A stretch of DNA of 64,000 nucleotides from Lepidostoma basale (GCA_022606425.2 JAHDVF020000524.1:1178001-1242000); one strand, 5' to 3'; shown: positions 1-9,682, numbered from the stretch's first letter. A program made the numbers and translations. Notes: a model not told the origin generated them from the letters alone.

Positions 1-171
1 AAACAAACTGGAAACTGAATATGGATGATCAAGGTGTTTACAGGACTTATGACCTGTCATTGGTTGGGTTAAGCGCACGCTTTATGTAATTACAACATTC
101 CCCATTCCACCATTGTTATTATGATCATGCATGATACATTTTTGGAAGTTGTATTTAAAAATTTAAATTAA
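1..171 (+). repeat. Dispersed repeat P, partial copy at window edge
   Basis: Matches copies at 600-945, 17030-17412, 44868-44975, 46985-47352 and 52775-53100. A shared marker is the string ACAGGACTTATGACCTGTCA followed by TTGGTTGGGTTAAGCG. The left part lies outside the window. It has no coding capacity. It is probably a non-autonomous DNA element, since the opposite end in other copies starts with ATTGTATCTCAATAGAGACG and one copy (52.8 kb) has that end inverted on both sides. Confidence 0.6.
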
Positions 172-299
172 CCACCCACAGGTGAAAATCCAGGATTCGT
201 ATACAGATATAAGAATACATTTCACAAATACAAATAAAATAGTTTATAAGATACGTTCAAATTCGTTCACGTCTGCCGCACTATAGAGGTTAAATAAGA

Positions 300-605
300 A
301 AAAATAGACCATTGTTTTGGCCGAAAAACTATGATACTTCAACATTATTACTGTTAAAATTTAAAACACTGTTATAATATCACAATTTCTTTTTATTCGC
401 TGATTGTGTCGCGACAGCTGTTTCGCCAACCAATGTTGGTATCATTAGGTTTTACAATAAACTCACTAAACTACAATAAACTCTACAATACACTCGTTTA
501 TTGTAACACCTGTTGATGCCAACATTGGTTGGCGAAACAGCTGTCGCAACACTCTCAGTGAAGAAAAAGAAATTGTGATATTATAACAGTACATTTTAAT
601 TGGAG
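300..605. repeat. Foldback element D, both arms, with hammerhead-like motifs
   Basis: The two arms are inverted copies (about 345-435 and 520-600). Each inner end carries GCCAAC or its complement, then GGCGAAACAGCTGTCGC. Read outward, the plan is CTG-x-TGA, T, helix GCCAA/TTGGC, GAA, palindrome ACAGCTGT, C. The core is mutated in both arms (CTAATGA at left, CTGTTGA at right). Single arms occur at 5198-5345, 14675-14770 and 63243-63425. The outer part starts near TTGTTTTGGCCGAAA. The element is sandwiched between inverted P copies. Confidence 0.6.
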
Positions 606-945
606 AAGTATTCTCCTGGCGCTGTCTAGCAAATGTAGCCTTTCACATTGCATTGATAAAGGTTTTCTGCTTAGTGCTTACACCTATTCTTAAAAGATGG
701 CGCTAGTGTAGATTGAACTAAAAATGGGAAGTGTGGTGCAACATAGTAGCATATATTCAACTTCCAAAAAATTGTCAGACGTGGTGGTAGTAAGAAGGGC
801 GAAATGGGGAATGTTGTTAACATAAAGCGATCGCTTAACCCAACCAATGACAGGTCATAAGTCCTGTAAAAGCCTCGACCACCATATTCTGTTTCCAAAA
901 AACAATTTACATCTTCGTCTCTATTGAGATACAATCAATCATTAT
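600..945 (-). repeat. Dispersed repeat P, antisense copy
   Basis: Inverted relative to the copy at 1-171. It contains TGACAGGTCATAAGTCCTGT on the + strand and ends at the marker CGTCTCTATTGAGATACAAT. An open frame on the - strand (671-934) falls inside this repeat and is not considered a gene, because the sequence is shared with non-coding copies elsewhere. Confidence 0.6.
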
Positions 946-1071
946 AACAGTGTTTTAAATTTTAACAGTAATAAGAAAAAACAGTTATCTTAAAAAATAT
1001 TAACTTTTTTAATTATTCTTCTTCGGTTTATATTATACTTGGTCTAATATGATATTGCTTTTTTGTTTCAG

Positions 1072-1163
1072 GTAAGAAATCTCCTATGATGATAATATCT
1101 TCCTACGAAACTACCCAACTCATCAAATTAAGTGCAGGTTTTCCTTGTACCCAAGAAATTCAG
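1072..1163 (+). CDS. Candidate internal coding exon, gene A
   Basis: A 92-nt interval bounded by a strong acceptor (TTGCTTTTTTGTTTCAG) and a strong donor (CAG, then GTATGT). Two of the three frames contain stops. The open frame uses the first two bases to finish a codon, then reads KKSPMMIISSYETT followed by QLIKLSAGFPCTQEIQ, and ends exactly on a codon boundary. It therefore joins in frame to the candidate terminal exon at 18915. The product is not recognised: there is no clear domain, signal or membrane segment in 30 residues. An exon of this size can arise by chance in A+T-rich DNA, so the call rests on the two splice signals and the phase match. Confidence 0.42.
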
Positions 1164-2688
1164 GTATGTTTATTTGTATTCATGGCGTAATTTTATATAT
1201 ATTGTATGTAAGTTGTAGATTATTACAAGATTCGTAATTGATATAAGAAATTTCTTTACGGTTTTATATACGATAGATGTATGTAAATAATTCATCTCAC
1301 AAAGATCCGTCGTGTCTTTTTTCTATAGTTAACCATAGTCAAAAAGCAATGTTGTACATGTACATTGTACATGAATACACAATTTACTTTATAAGTAAAT
1401 TTAATTATAATTATAAAACAATAGTTTTCTACAACACTTCTAGCGCTTTATTTAGGTGACAATTTATGAATTATAACAGTATTTTCCACTTTTGAGTTGT
1501 TTTTTTCGATTATATCATGTCTTTATATGGCCATTGGCTTCATGTCTTAAAATATTAACAGCTCCCTTGCTAAAAATCAATAGCTTTAGTGTGATATACC
1601 GCTCCGAAAACATCCATGTAAACATATTTTCATAACCCATTAATCCATTAAGATCTTGTTAACGTTATGTCCCTGGTGCTCAATCTAATTTTAATTTGCA
1701 TACGTTACATTCTAAGATTATTGTATTTTTTTGTTTATATCATATTTCTGAGATATACGTGAAAAACCTTCAAAACATATCTAGAAAACATTTTGATAAA
1801 TAGAAAAGCAGTTCGTATTATCACAACACATCATTATTTTTGGAATTGCAAACATCGCACGCTTAATAGTAAACTTACCGATTATGGTTTAGGTCAAAAT
1901 TTAGTTACCATTAGACAGAGGCTTGTGTTAGCGCTATCCATCTATTTTTCACAATGTTAACGCTATCCGTTTGTACGTGTTTTTCGACTGTTTTTGTTAA
2001 CCTTTTGCACTCTGGCCATTTTTTCTCAGGACTGACCAGCTACTCTGAATTTTTTTTTTAACGTATTTATAAAATAAAAAATAAAAATTAGTTAAACGAG
2101 TGATAAACTTGCACATGTTTGGATTAAGTACACGATTTAATGAAAAATAAAACGTATATTTTGAATTAAAAATAATAAAATTGTACTGCTATTTATGGGA
2201 CACTCTGTTCGATAATTTGTGTGACCATTAATTTTTTGGTAAATTTCTCAAAATATGCTTGCTAAATCACACGTAAAGTAACAGAAAATAATTTGTGACT
2301 CTTCAAAATATTTTATTTTGATAATTTATTATATTGCATATCAATAATTGTGTATTATAAAGGTAATATATAATAATATTTAGATGTAAATTCTTGAATA
2401 AGTTGCTTTCTAATAATCTTGTACAGCGTAGCAACAGATTAACGCCTTCGTCTAAAAAGGTGTCGGCTGACTCTCGGCTACCTGTAGTTGTAAACATTTA
2501 ATTGGCTAGAGCCTTAAAGATAGTATGTCGTTTATTGTTTTGCATTGGTTAGTTTATTGACAAATTCGTCCCTCGGTCAGGAAACAAAAGCAAGAACAGC
2601 CCATAAGACATAAAAGAGGTAATATGGTTTGCAAACATTCTACACGGTATTTAAAAAATTGAGTCTTGTACATTTTATAATAAAAAAA
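1164..2688. other. A+T-rich intronic stretch, little recognisable
   Basis: No supportable gene. About 1965-2003 (GTACGTGTTTTTCGACTG) matches 42770-42808, and a short piece near 1480 resembles the outer arm of foldback B (CCACTTTTGAGT). The rest is unique low-complexity A+T sequence. The small open frames at 1277-1459 and 2303-2497 have no coding support. Confidence 0.4.
1965..2003 (+). repeat. Dispersed repeat Q, left segment
   Basis: Corresponds to 42770-42808. In that copy it is followed directly by the segment found here at 4240-4325. The two segments are about 2.2 kb apart at this locus and adjacent at 42.8 kb, so one locus carries an insertion or the other an internal deletion. Confidence 0.5.
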
Positions 2689-3168
2689 ACTAACTAACCT
2701 TCACGCCGTCTCTCCGAAGGGGTAGGCAAAAATAATGAACTGCCACACTTTTCTTTCCTGACATATTTCTTTCGATTCCTCAACATTCATAAATCGTGTC
2801 ATGCACGCGCGTCGATTTCTTTGACTCCTTACATGACCGACATTTAATATTTGATTTATTTGACCGTGCCACGTTTTCCTCGGTCTTCCTCTGTTTCTGG
2901 TTCCATTTACACCGTTAACATATATTTTTTTTACCATTCTTTCTTTTCTTATGTCCAAACTATCTTAATGATCCTTTCATTATTTTGTTCATAACACCAT
3001 CATTCGCACCGCATTCACTTTTTATATTTTCATTCGACACTCTATCATACACAGAGTATCCACACATTTGTCTAAGAGATCTCATTTCTACTGCATTTAT
3101 TCTACTTTTATCCTTCTTTTGCTAGTTCCATGCTTCGCTTCCATACATAAGGGTCGGTAGAAGAACAC
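2689..3168 (-). mobile_element. RTE-like LINE, 3' fragment of ORF2
   Basis: On the - strand it encodes the decayed C-terminal end of reverse-transcriptase ORF2. It starts (at 3168) around the tract PTLMYGSEAWNWQKKDES and ends with the tract RNRGRPRKTWH...QINQIL and AYPFGETA. The stop codon is followed immediately by a short GTTA repeat, the 3' tail typical of the RTE clade. It is 5'-truncated and carries stops and indels. It is too diverged to be active. Confidence 0.8.
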
Positions 3169-4190
3169 CATATTGTAATAATAAAATTTATAATATTATT
3201 TTTTATTTTACACAAACGAAATAGAGAAAATTACATATGATTGATATTGCATATTGCAAAAAATTCAGGAAATATCAAAACACAGACATAGAAACTAAAA
3301 CATATTACAATAATAATAAAATTTGATATTTATTCTATGAGGTAAAATGATGCATAATTAATTCCAAGAAAAAATCGAACTTTCTGGCAATTAAAATAAA
3401 GAATGTTGGTTTACCCAGCACATTGTGTTGGTTCTAACTGTCCCAATAATATTAAAATTTGATATTTATTTTATCAGGTATTATGGATTAATTTTTCCAA
3501 GAAAAATATAACTAAAATAACTCTTTTAATAAAGAATGTTGGTTACCCAGCATTTTGTGTATTTATTTTAAGAACTTTTTCGTAAAACATATTGGATTTT
3601 ATGTTAACTAAATATACAATACAAGAAAATTTATATATTACACATTATTTTGTTTTCGTTATTTACAGTGAACTTCTACCAAGAAATTTTAATTGACAAC
3701 ATTAATATAGGTATGACATTTTAGTTAAAGTTCCTGGGAAATTATATACAACACAAAAAATAAGCTAGTTTTGTTCTGCATGGTAATAATAAAATTTGGA
3801 AACGGCGTGGTGGCTATTATTATTATTATTATTATTTTCAATATCGCAAAATTAAGGAATATAATAGTTCCACAAAACTATAAAAAAATAGTCACAACAA
3901 GAGGGCGGGGCCTTGGAGAAACCCTCATAAATGCAGGGTAGCGACAGACTGTCCCAAAAAACATTACAGTATGACAAGTGTTAGATCAGTTAAAATCGTG
4001 AATCTTTTTTTTAACGAGTATATCCAATTAATGGTAGATTTAAACGAAGAAATGTTAGCATATCCAGAATCTTGCATTGTTTTAGTGTATTTGTGGCAAA
4101 AAAAATATGATAAAATATATTTGCGTACTTGAGAAATCGTCGAGTAAACTTATACCCGCGCTCGGCCACAACGTGTGGCCCACAGAGCTG
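3169..4190. other. A+T-rich stretch with a TTA microsatellite
   Basis: No gene seen. It contains a (TTA)n microsatellite at about 3817-3838. It also contains an internally repeated block: GAATGTTGGTT..ACCCAGCA occurs near 3402 and 3533, which suggests a local duplication about 130 bp apart. The block near 3900 (GAGGGCGGGGCCTTGG) is an isolated G+C-rich patch. Confidence 0.35.
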
Positions 4191-4198
4191 CCAACTAG

Positions 4199-4233
4199 AA
4201 CTCTGTGGGCCACAATGTCTGGCCCACAGAGTT
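4199..4233. repeat. Perfect 14-bp palindrome with 7-nt loop
   Basis: AACTCTGTGGGCCA, the loop CAATGTC, then TGGCCCACAGAGTT. A third partial copy of the arm (GTGGCCCACAGAGC) lies just upstream at about 4174-4187. It would form a strong hairpin. It sits next to repeat Q and could be its terminal hairpin. Confidence 0.6.
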
Positions 4234-4239
4234 GTAAGG

Positions 4240-4325
4240 GTTAAAATACCGACTAATGTCAGATTGAGCAAAACTGTTTTTTTTTAGTTAAGCCAGTGTT
4301 CTATTAAGCGTGCGATATGTTTCGG
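4240..4325 (+). repeat. Dispersed repeat Q, right segment
   Basis: Matches 42815-42895, including ATGTCAGATTGAGCAAAACT and GTTAAGCCAGTGTTCTATTA. It is non-coding. See the left segment at 1965-2003. Confidence 0.55.
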
Positions 4326-4445
4326 TCTTTCTTCTATGCACAAATTTGAATTAAAACTTGTGAATAGAAGATGTAATGTGAATATACAAAATGCTTTACT
4401 ATTTATTAAAAAATGTTAACGTTGTTATTGAAGTAAGAAAATTTT

Positions 4446-4610
4446 TAAATGTTGGTTATATTAGAAGTCGGAATTATCGACGTGCGTGTATGACTCGTTG
4501 TATGAATGTGGAGGAAACTAGAGAGGTTTGCCAGGATTGAGTAGTGTGGTGGTTCATTCTCTCTGCCTACCCCTGCGGGAAAACGGCGTGATGGTTTGTT
4601 TGTTTGTTTA
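4446..4610 (+). mobile_element. RTE-like LINE, 3' terminal fragment (GTTT tail)
   Basis: Encodes the very end of ORF2 (RRACMTRCMNVEET and the following residues, with a frameshift) and finishes with GTGATGG followed by four GTTT repeats. It belongs to the GTTT-tailed subfamily, like the copy at 6652-7173. Confidence 0.7.
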
Positions 4611-4689
4611 TAATACAATATTTAATATTTATAATGGTCTGGCAAATAGTATTCCAGAAATTCATAACATAACAGTTTACAAGGGCCAG

Positions 4690-4930
4690 TCTGACAACGC
4701 CGTAAAATCCAAGATGGCTCCCATCCGAGTCACGCAAGCTCCTTCCCAGTAGCCAATCACTGGCCGCCCGCTCCCATCCCGGAGGTGCAGTGTTAACCCT
4801 AGAGAAGCTAAATCATATCAAACTGGACACAAGTGGGTAGGCCCCGCTCGAGTACCTACGCATCCTGCTGAATCAATCTATTGTTCACAGAAGCCGTTCA
4901 ATTCTACCCAGCAATTATTCCCATACCCCC
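4690..4930. other. Isolated less A+T-rich unique patch
   Basis: Contrasts sharply in base composition with its surroundings. It carries CCAAGATGGC and AGCCAATCACTGG, sequences resembling YY1 and CCAAT motifs of promoters. On the - strand an acceptor-like site at about 4799 opens a frame that runs into the RTE fragment, which argues against a true exon. It may be a regulatory patch within the intron of gene A, or part of an unrecognised repeat. Confidence 0.25.
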
Positions 4931-5197
4931 GATGCAAAGATATTACGCAAAATTAAAACGCTAATTATTTCGTTTAAAGAAGATTTTACAATTCTATGGA
5001 TGCATTTTTGTACATATCAACGATGATTTTGTCAGGAAAGCCAAATAAAATTTTGCATTACTTGCATTTGTCACGATTTTTACGATCCAATATTAATAAT
5101 TAATACGAATGAAAACATTTGTATTCTAGAAGTTTCACTATATTTTACGTGTTTTGTTTGTGCTTTGCAATTAAATTATTGATAATTGTATAATAGT

Positions 5198-5345
5198 CCA
5201 TTGTTTTGGCCGAAACACTGTGATATTTTAACATTTTATAACTGTTAATTCAAAAACTTTGTTTTATATCACAAATTGTATTTATTTTACTTTACGACAG
5301 CTGTTTCATCAACCAATGTTGACATCATCAGTTGTTACAAACATA
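5198..5345 (-). repeat. Foldback D, single arm
   Basis: The same arm as 300-460. On the - strand the motif reads CTGATGA, T, GTCAA..TTGAT, GAA, ACAGCTGT, C. This is the only D copy with an intact CTGATGA core, although stem II has acquired changes. The partner arm is missing. Confidence 0.55.
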
Positions 5346-5485
5346 TATATCAAATGTCAAATTTTCGTAATTTTTCGAATCTTTGTGTATTTGTTCCTAA
5401 GTCAATTTGAATAATTTATCTGATATAATTTTGAAGTTCTTGCTGAAATTGAGCTAGGTGCTTTAATTATATATATTAATAATTA

Positions 5486-5590
5486 TATATATTTGATAAT
5501 GTCTTAGCATGGACAAACTTGACATTCCCATAAAATACAATATAATATAACTTCTGGAAAACAGACGTTTTCATTCATAATAATTACAAC
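5486..5590 (+). repeat. Foldback C, right arm
   Basis: Starts TTTGATAATGTCTTAGCATG and ends with the family-wide outer block AAAACAGACGTTTTCATTC. It is a decayed single arm of the commonest foldback family in the window. Confidence 0.55.
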
Positions 5591-6059
5591 AAACATATAT
5601 ACACATTATTATAAAACATATATATTTGTGTATATATTTTTTTAATCTTAATTCGTTAAAACTGTGGAATTTCATAATTATGACTTTTACATAAATTAAA
5701 GGAAGGTTTTTTTTTTCATTGTTGGGTATATTATTCGCGACATATTGCAAAGTTTTTAAAGTGCCTTCATCGTAGGGAGAATTAAACAAATTTACTAAAA
5801 TAAATTAAGTAGAATACTAGAAATGGACAGCATAAGAAAATTTATCAATGTTAGGGATATTTTTGGATCTTATTTTGGTTTTATAATGAACTTTTGCGAT
5901 TGATTTCTTACACTCTAAGTAACTAATGAAATACGTCGAAAAATATTTACTCAACAGTGAAAAAAAGGCAGTGATTTAATTTGTATAAAAACGTGTTTTT
6001 GTCTTTTACGTCAAACTTTTTCTTAAACACAGAAGAAAAAAAATGATCTAAAGAAAACA

Positions 6060-6330
6060 TAGCTTCTACATTAGATCTTTCTCTCCGGCTCAGATATCGA
6101 CATCCCAAATATATCTCGGACATTTATCGCGCAAGCTACATTCCACCTTAATGTGGAGAGAAAAAAATGTAGGGCTGCGGGCGAAAAGAGACCGAGACGG
6201 CAGATCTGAAATATCGCCCGCCGGAGGGAGACGGCACATGCGCGCCGGCGCAATTACGTATGTAAATTAGTTCAGCGCGCATGCAGTAGGTAGGCTCCCC
6301 GTGCCACCTATTCAAACTCGTTCCTTTTTT
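6060..6330. promoter_or_regulatory. CpG-rich islet with NRF1-like palindromes
   Basis: An unusually G+C- and CpG-rich 250-bp patch in A+T-rich DNA. It contains CACATGCGCGCCGGCGC and GCGCGCATGCAG, close to the NRF1 half-sites known from CpG promoters, and an inverted pair ATTCCACC...GGTGG-like near 6135. No open frame continues across it. A promoter or alternative first exon is possible but not shown. An A+T-rich, T-tract sequence follows. Confidence 0.25.
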
Positions 6331-6651
6331 AAACTTTTTACCTGTTCTTTTGTTTATTTTTTTTTATTTATCGGGATCTTTAGCAGTTTGTTGCGTAAGG
6401 ATGCTGCGATAATTGTACGAGATAACCTTTATGAGGGGTTTTATTCGTGATTGCGGTTTCGTTTTATCGGATTTCTTTAGTACCAGAGTCCTTTTGTCCG
6501 TGTTTGTTTTCGATGTTTTTTTTGTCATTATCTATATATTGATCGCATGCTTATTGAATACTTTTTTATGTATAGAGCCTGGCAGAAAAGATTTTGTTAG
6601 CGCATTACGAAGTCCAGAGCTTACACGCTATGTGCGGGAAACATCAATACA

Positions 6652-7173
6652 CGTTTTTTATGCCTATGATGGGACTTCTGGTCCCAACCCTAATGTATGG
6701 AAGAAAAGCATGGAACTGGCAGAAGAAGGGTGAGAGCAGAATAATTGCGATAGAGATGAGGTCCCTAAGACATATGTGTGGTAAAACGATATACGACAGA
6801 ATCTCAAATGCTGATATAAGAAAGGAATGTAGAGCGGAAGAAGGTATTATGAACAAAATTATGAAAGGATGGCTGCGTTGGTTTGGACATATGGAACGCA
6901 TGGATGGAGAAAGAATGATTAAGAAAGTATACGTTAATAATGTAAATGGGGTACTAAGTCGAGGCAAACCGAGGAAAACGTGGCGTGACCAAATTAATCA
7001 AATTTTAAAGGTTGGTCATGTTGGAAGTCGGAGGAATCGACGTGCGTGTATGACTCGTTGTATGAATGTAGAGGAGGCTAGAGAGGTTTGCCAGGATAGA
7101 ATAGTGTTGCGGTCCATTCTCTCTGCCTACCCCTGTGGGGAAACAACGTGATGGTTTGTTTGTTTGTTTGTTT
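6652..7173 (+). mobile_element. RTE-like LINE, ORF2 3' half (GTTT tail)
   Basis: Encodes about 165 residues of the reverse transcriptase C-terminal region in one frame. It starts near MMGLLVPTLMYGRKAWNWQ, continues through LRWFGHMERMDGERM and RGKPRKTWRDQINQIL, and ends in YPCGETT. The tail is (GTTT)n directly after the stop. The catalytic RT domain is absent (5' truncation). Compared with the copy at 25935 it has substitutions but a continuous frame, so it is fairly young. Confidence 0.85.
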
Positions 7174-7274
7174 GATGTTTTACTAGATTTTTTAAGTTTA
7201 TTTTTTCATATAAAATACAGCATTAACAATGTACATTTTGCGGTTTAAACAATATATCAAACCAAAGTGACAGA

Positions 7275-7555
7275 GTTGGCTCTGAGGATAGGCGGGCTGA
7301 AGTAGCGTTGGGGTGGACATATTTGACGGAGAACCGTCAGTCGATGGGGAAGGCGGGTTCTGGAGTGGAGACCACACACAAGATTCCGTAGAGTTAGACA
7401 TCCCTGGTTTCTTCTAACTGAGACAGCTAAAGCATATAAGGGGATATTTACCTATTCGAGAATCTAGGACCCTCGAAATTTCTTTTGTAGTGTCACGTTT
7501 AGATTATTGCAACGGAATGTACGCTGGATTGTCAAATAATCAATTAAGCAGAATC
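7275..7555 (+). mobile_element. Two LINE ORF2 scraps (other clades)
   Basis: At about 7275-7400 a frameshifted frame gives RRTVSRWGRRVLEWRPHTRF, typical of the C-terminal region of insect LINE reverse transcriptases. At 7467-7555 another frame gives ISFVVSRLDYCNGMYAGLSN, the conserved LDYCN region of CR1-like LINEs. The two come from different elements and are too short to classify. Confidence 0.6.
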
Positions 7556-7564
7556 AAAATGGCA

Positions 7565-7625
7565 ACAGATTAGCTACCTTTTACATGTCATGAGAATCAA
7601 TATAATAATTCTTCATATAAAGCAC
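7565..7625 (+). repeat. SINE-1, 3' fragment
   Basis: Contains GGCAACAGATTAGCTACCTT and ATGTCATGAGAATCAATAT, the post-tRNA body of the tRNA-derived SINE that is complete at 37878 and 63022. Confidence 0.55.
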
Positions 7626-7703
7626 TCACTTTGTGGATAGACATTTTAAATAATTATATAAATAAAATAACTTTGTATTTAACCACGGTAGGGTTATTAT
7701 ATT

Positions 7704-7745
7704 GATGCCAACTAGTTTCGCTTGGACCCAAGCTTCATCAGGGCA
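7704..7745 (-). ncRNA. Hammerhead-like motif, family E, intact core
   Basis: On the - strand: TGCC, CTGATGA, A, GCTTGG-GT-CCAAGC, GAA, ACTAGT, T, GGCA. Stem I TGCC/GGCA pairs, stem II is a perfect 6-bp helix, and stem III is the palindrome ACTAGT, so it would pair in a dimer. This matches the type I hammerhead plan (core CUGANGA, GAA, cleavage-site H) except for one extra A between the core and stem II. Activity is unknown. Confidence 0.5.
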
Positions 7746-7815
7746 GTATAATAACCCTTATAACCAGGGCAGCATGCATTATTAACCAGGGCAGTATAAT
7801 AACCGTTATTATAGT

Positions 7816-7856
7816 GCTCTAATGAAGCTTGGGTCCAAGCGAAACTAGTTGGCATC
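7816..7856 (+). ncRNA. Hammerhead-like motif, family E, mutated core
   Basis: The inverted partner of 7704-7745. The helices are the same, but the core reads CTAATGA. G5 of the hammerhead core is replaced, so this arm is predicted inactive even if the other is active. Confidence 0.4.
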
Positions 7857-8010
7857 AATATAATAACCCTACCGTGGTTAAATACAAAGTTATTTTATTT
7901 ATATAATTATATCAATATAATAGCTAAAATCAAAAACAATGTATACAGCATTGCATATTATATTGGGTTTAAACGACCTGTTTAATACAAATAAATGATA
8001 AAAAAGTAAA

Positions 8011-8490
8011 CTAACTAACAAACCACCACGCCATCTCTCCGAAGGGGTAGGCTGAAAGAATGTACTGTCACACTTATCTTTCCTGACATATTTCTCTTGC
8101 TTCCTCAACATTCATACATCGTGTTATGCACATTCGTGGCCGACATTCAATAAATGATTTATTTGATCGTGCCAGGTTTTTTCCGGTCTTCCTCTATTTT
8201 TAGTTTCATTTAAATTGTTAGCATATAATTTTTTTACCATTTGTTCTTTCCATGTGTCCAAACCATCTTATTGATCTTTTCATTATTTTGTTAATAACAC
8301 CATCATTCGCACCGTATTCACTTCTTATATTTTCATTCGACACTCTATCATACACAGAGTGTCCACACATTCGTCTAAGAGATCTCATTTCTACTGCATG
8401 TATTCTACTTTCATGCTTCTTTTGTTAGTTCCATGCTTCGCTTCCATACATAAGGGTCTATACAAAATCACCACTGTGCACTGCCATTTA
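8011..8490 (-). mobile_element. RTE-like LINE, 3' fragment
   Basis: An antisense copy of the ORF2 end with several frameshifts. It runs from the region of PTLMYGSEAWN (near 8450) to the tail at 8011, where the + strand shows AACTAACTAACAAACC next to CACGCCATCTCTCC. It is decayed. Confidence 0.75.
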
Positions 8491-8572
8491 AGCTTTATTT
8501 AAGTAATAAAATTAAAATCGTAACCAAGATTGTTATTAATAAAACCTGTAAATAAAAACACTTGATTCTTAC

Positions 8573-8613
8573 CAAGATGGAAATGTCTGTTCTTCTTTAC
8601 AAACGCCTACAAT
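8573..8613 (-). CDS. Possible small exon (weak)
   Basis: On the - strand an acceptor (TTAACTGTTTCAG) and donor (TTG, GTAAGA) enclose 41 nt with a single open frame, IVGVCKEEQTFPS plus two bases. It is phase-compatible with 8900-8935. Both intervals are very short, so chance is a serious alternative. Confidence 0.2.
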
Positions 8614-8899
8614 CTGAAACAGTTAATAATATATGAGTCATGGTAAACAAAATTAATTCAATTTTTTTACAAACATGGCTGAAACATTGTTTTACAGTAG
8701 CGAGAACTCGTTACATCTAAAGATCACATCAATTATCCAACTCATTATGAATTTAAATGCAAATATTATTGTACTGTGAGTCTGTATTAATCTAACTGCG
8801 AATATAATAATGCCCACCTCTCATCTGGTTGATCTCTGTAACACATTCTGACGTTGGCGTGAAAACAGTTAAAAGTTACATAAACCTCCAAATGCTAAC

Positions 8900-8935
8900 C
8901 TGATTCCGGCTTATCGTCCAATCATTAATGAACTG
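8900..8935 (-). CDS. Possible small exon (weak)
   Basis: On the - strand an acceptor (GATTTTTTCACAG) and donor (CAG, GTTAGC) enclose 36 nt reading QFINDWTISRNQ in phase 0. The frame is also open upstream to an ATG (MIFSQ...), and TATAAAT lies about 90 nt further upstream, so a first exon is the alternative. No known protein is suggested. Confidence 0.2.
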
Positions 8936-9106
8936 CTGTGAAAAAATCATCTCATTAAAATCACCGTTTTAGATTGCTCCGCTATAAAAACATAAACGGA
9001 GTTATCGTTGGATTTATAAGCAGCTCTTAGTGATTCAATTAAAAATAAATAACAAACTATACATCGCGTCTGTTTCTAGATTAGCAAATTTAAATAATAT
9101 TTTTGT

Positions 9107-9682
9107 CTATTGTTTCTTGAACAATGATGTAAAACTCCATCTTCTTCTTTAAGAGCCGTTGTCGTCCACTGCTGGACATAGGCTTCCCCTATACTTCTCC
9201 ATGTATGAAATGTCATACGGGGGTGGTTGGCATTACAACGCCACGCTTGCCAGACGGGTTGGCTTTCACATTAGCCTATGCATTAATATTATCCACCGAG
9301 GTTATTCACACTCAATCTCTAACATTTCACATAGTTTCCAGGGGAGACCCAAAGTCGAGGAGGTGTGGATATGTACTTGGGATCAGATCAATCCTCCAGC
9401 GTTGCATGGCCATAACCACGGCGATGGCCATGCACCGTTCGAAGAGTCAATAGGATCCCCCTTACTCCCTACATATTAAAACTCCATATTAAATCATTAA
9501 TATGAACGAAAACGTCTGTCTTCTAGGAGTTTTATTATATTTCAGATGGAATTGCATGTTTCGCCCTTCTATGGCATTATCAAATTATACATTTGATAAT
9601 GCCTTAGAAGGACGAAACATGTCATTCTATCTGAAATTAAATAAAACTCCCAGAAGAAAGACGTTTTCATTCATATTAATTA
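9107..9682. repeat. Foldback C with nested insertion
   Basis: The left end is TTGTTTCTTGAACAATGATG, then AAAACTCCAT at 9131-9140. A retroposon insertion (9141-9477) follows, then AAAACTCCAT again and the rest of the left arm. The arms meet at about 9585-9590, where ATTATCAAAT faces ATTTGATAAT. Each arm carries the GAAACATGTCATTC block next to CCTTAGAAGG. The outer conserved blocks are GAACGAAAACGTCTGT and its complement. Confidence 0.7.
9141..9477 (-). mobile_element. LINE 3' end inserted with 10-bp target duplication
   Basis: Flanked by direct repeats AAAACTCCAT (9131-9140 and 9478-9487). The - strand reading at the left end gives the QQWTT tract at the C-terminus of insect LINE ORF2. The + strand frame (NATLARRVG..., HGHNHGDGHAPFEES) is the antisense shadow commonly seen over this LINE type. 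It is 5'-truncated, and the clear target-site duplication marks it as a retroposition event. Confidence 0.65.

Larger units (their letters stand above)
7651..7908. repeat. Foldback E, near-perfect inverted repeat
   Basis: Arms 7651-7739 and 7822-7908 are essentially perfect inverted copies of about 88 bp, separated by about 80 bp that contain a short repeated GGGCAGTATAATAACC. The arms run from an A+T tract through ACTTTGTATTTAACCACGG to CAAGCTTCAT. The near identity suggests recent insertion or gene conversion between arms. A diverged E copy lies at 28425-28620 and a terminal scrap at 55770-55810. Confidence 0.8.

Noticed and set aside
4560..4798. Minus-strand frame opening at an acceptor-like site at 4799, phase-compatible with 8573-8613
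   Set aside because: The frame runs straight into the RTE fragment and the G+C-rich patch makes stops rare; it looks promoter-like or repeat-like rather than coding.
6644..6967. Long antisense open frames over RTE copies (also 14166-14418, 26075-26411, 56747-57025)
   Set aside because: They are shadows of the RTE ORF2 frame on the other strand and follow its codon structure.
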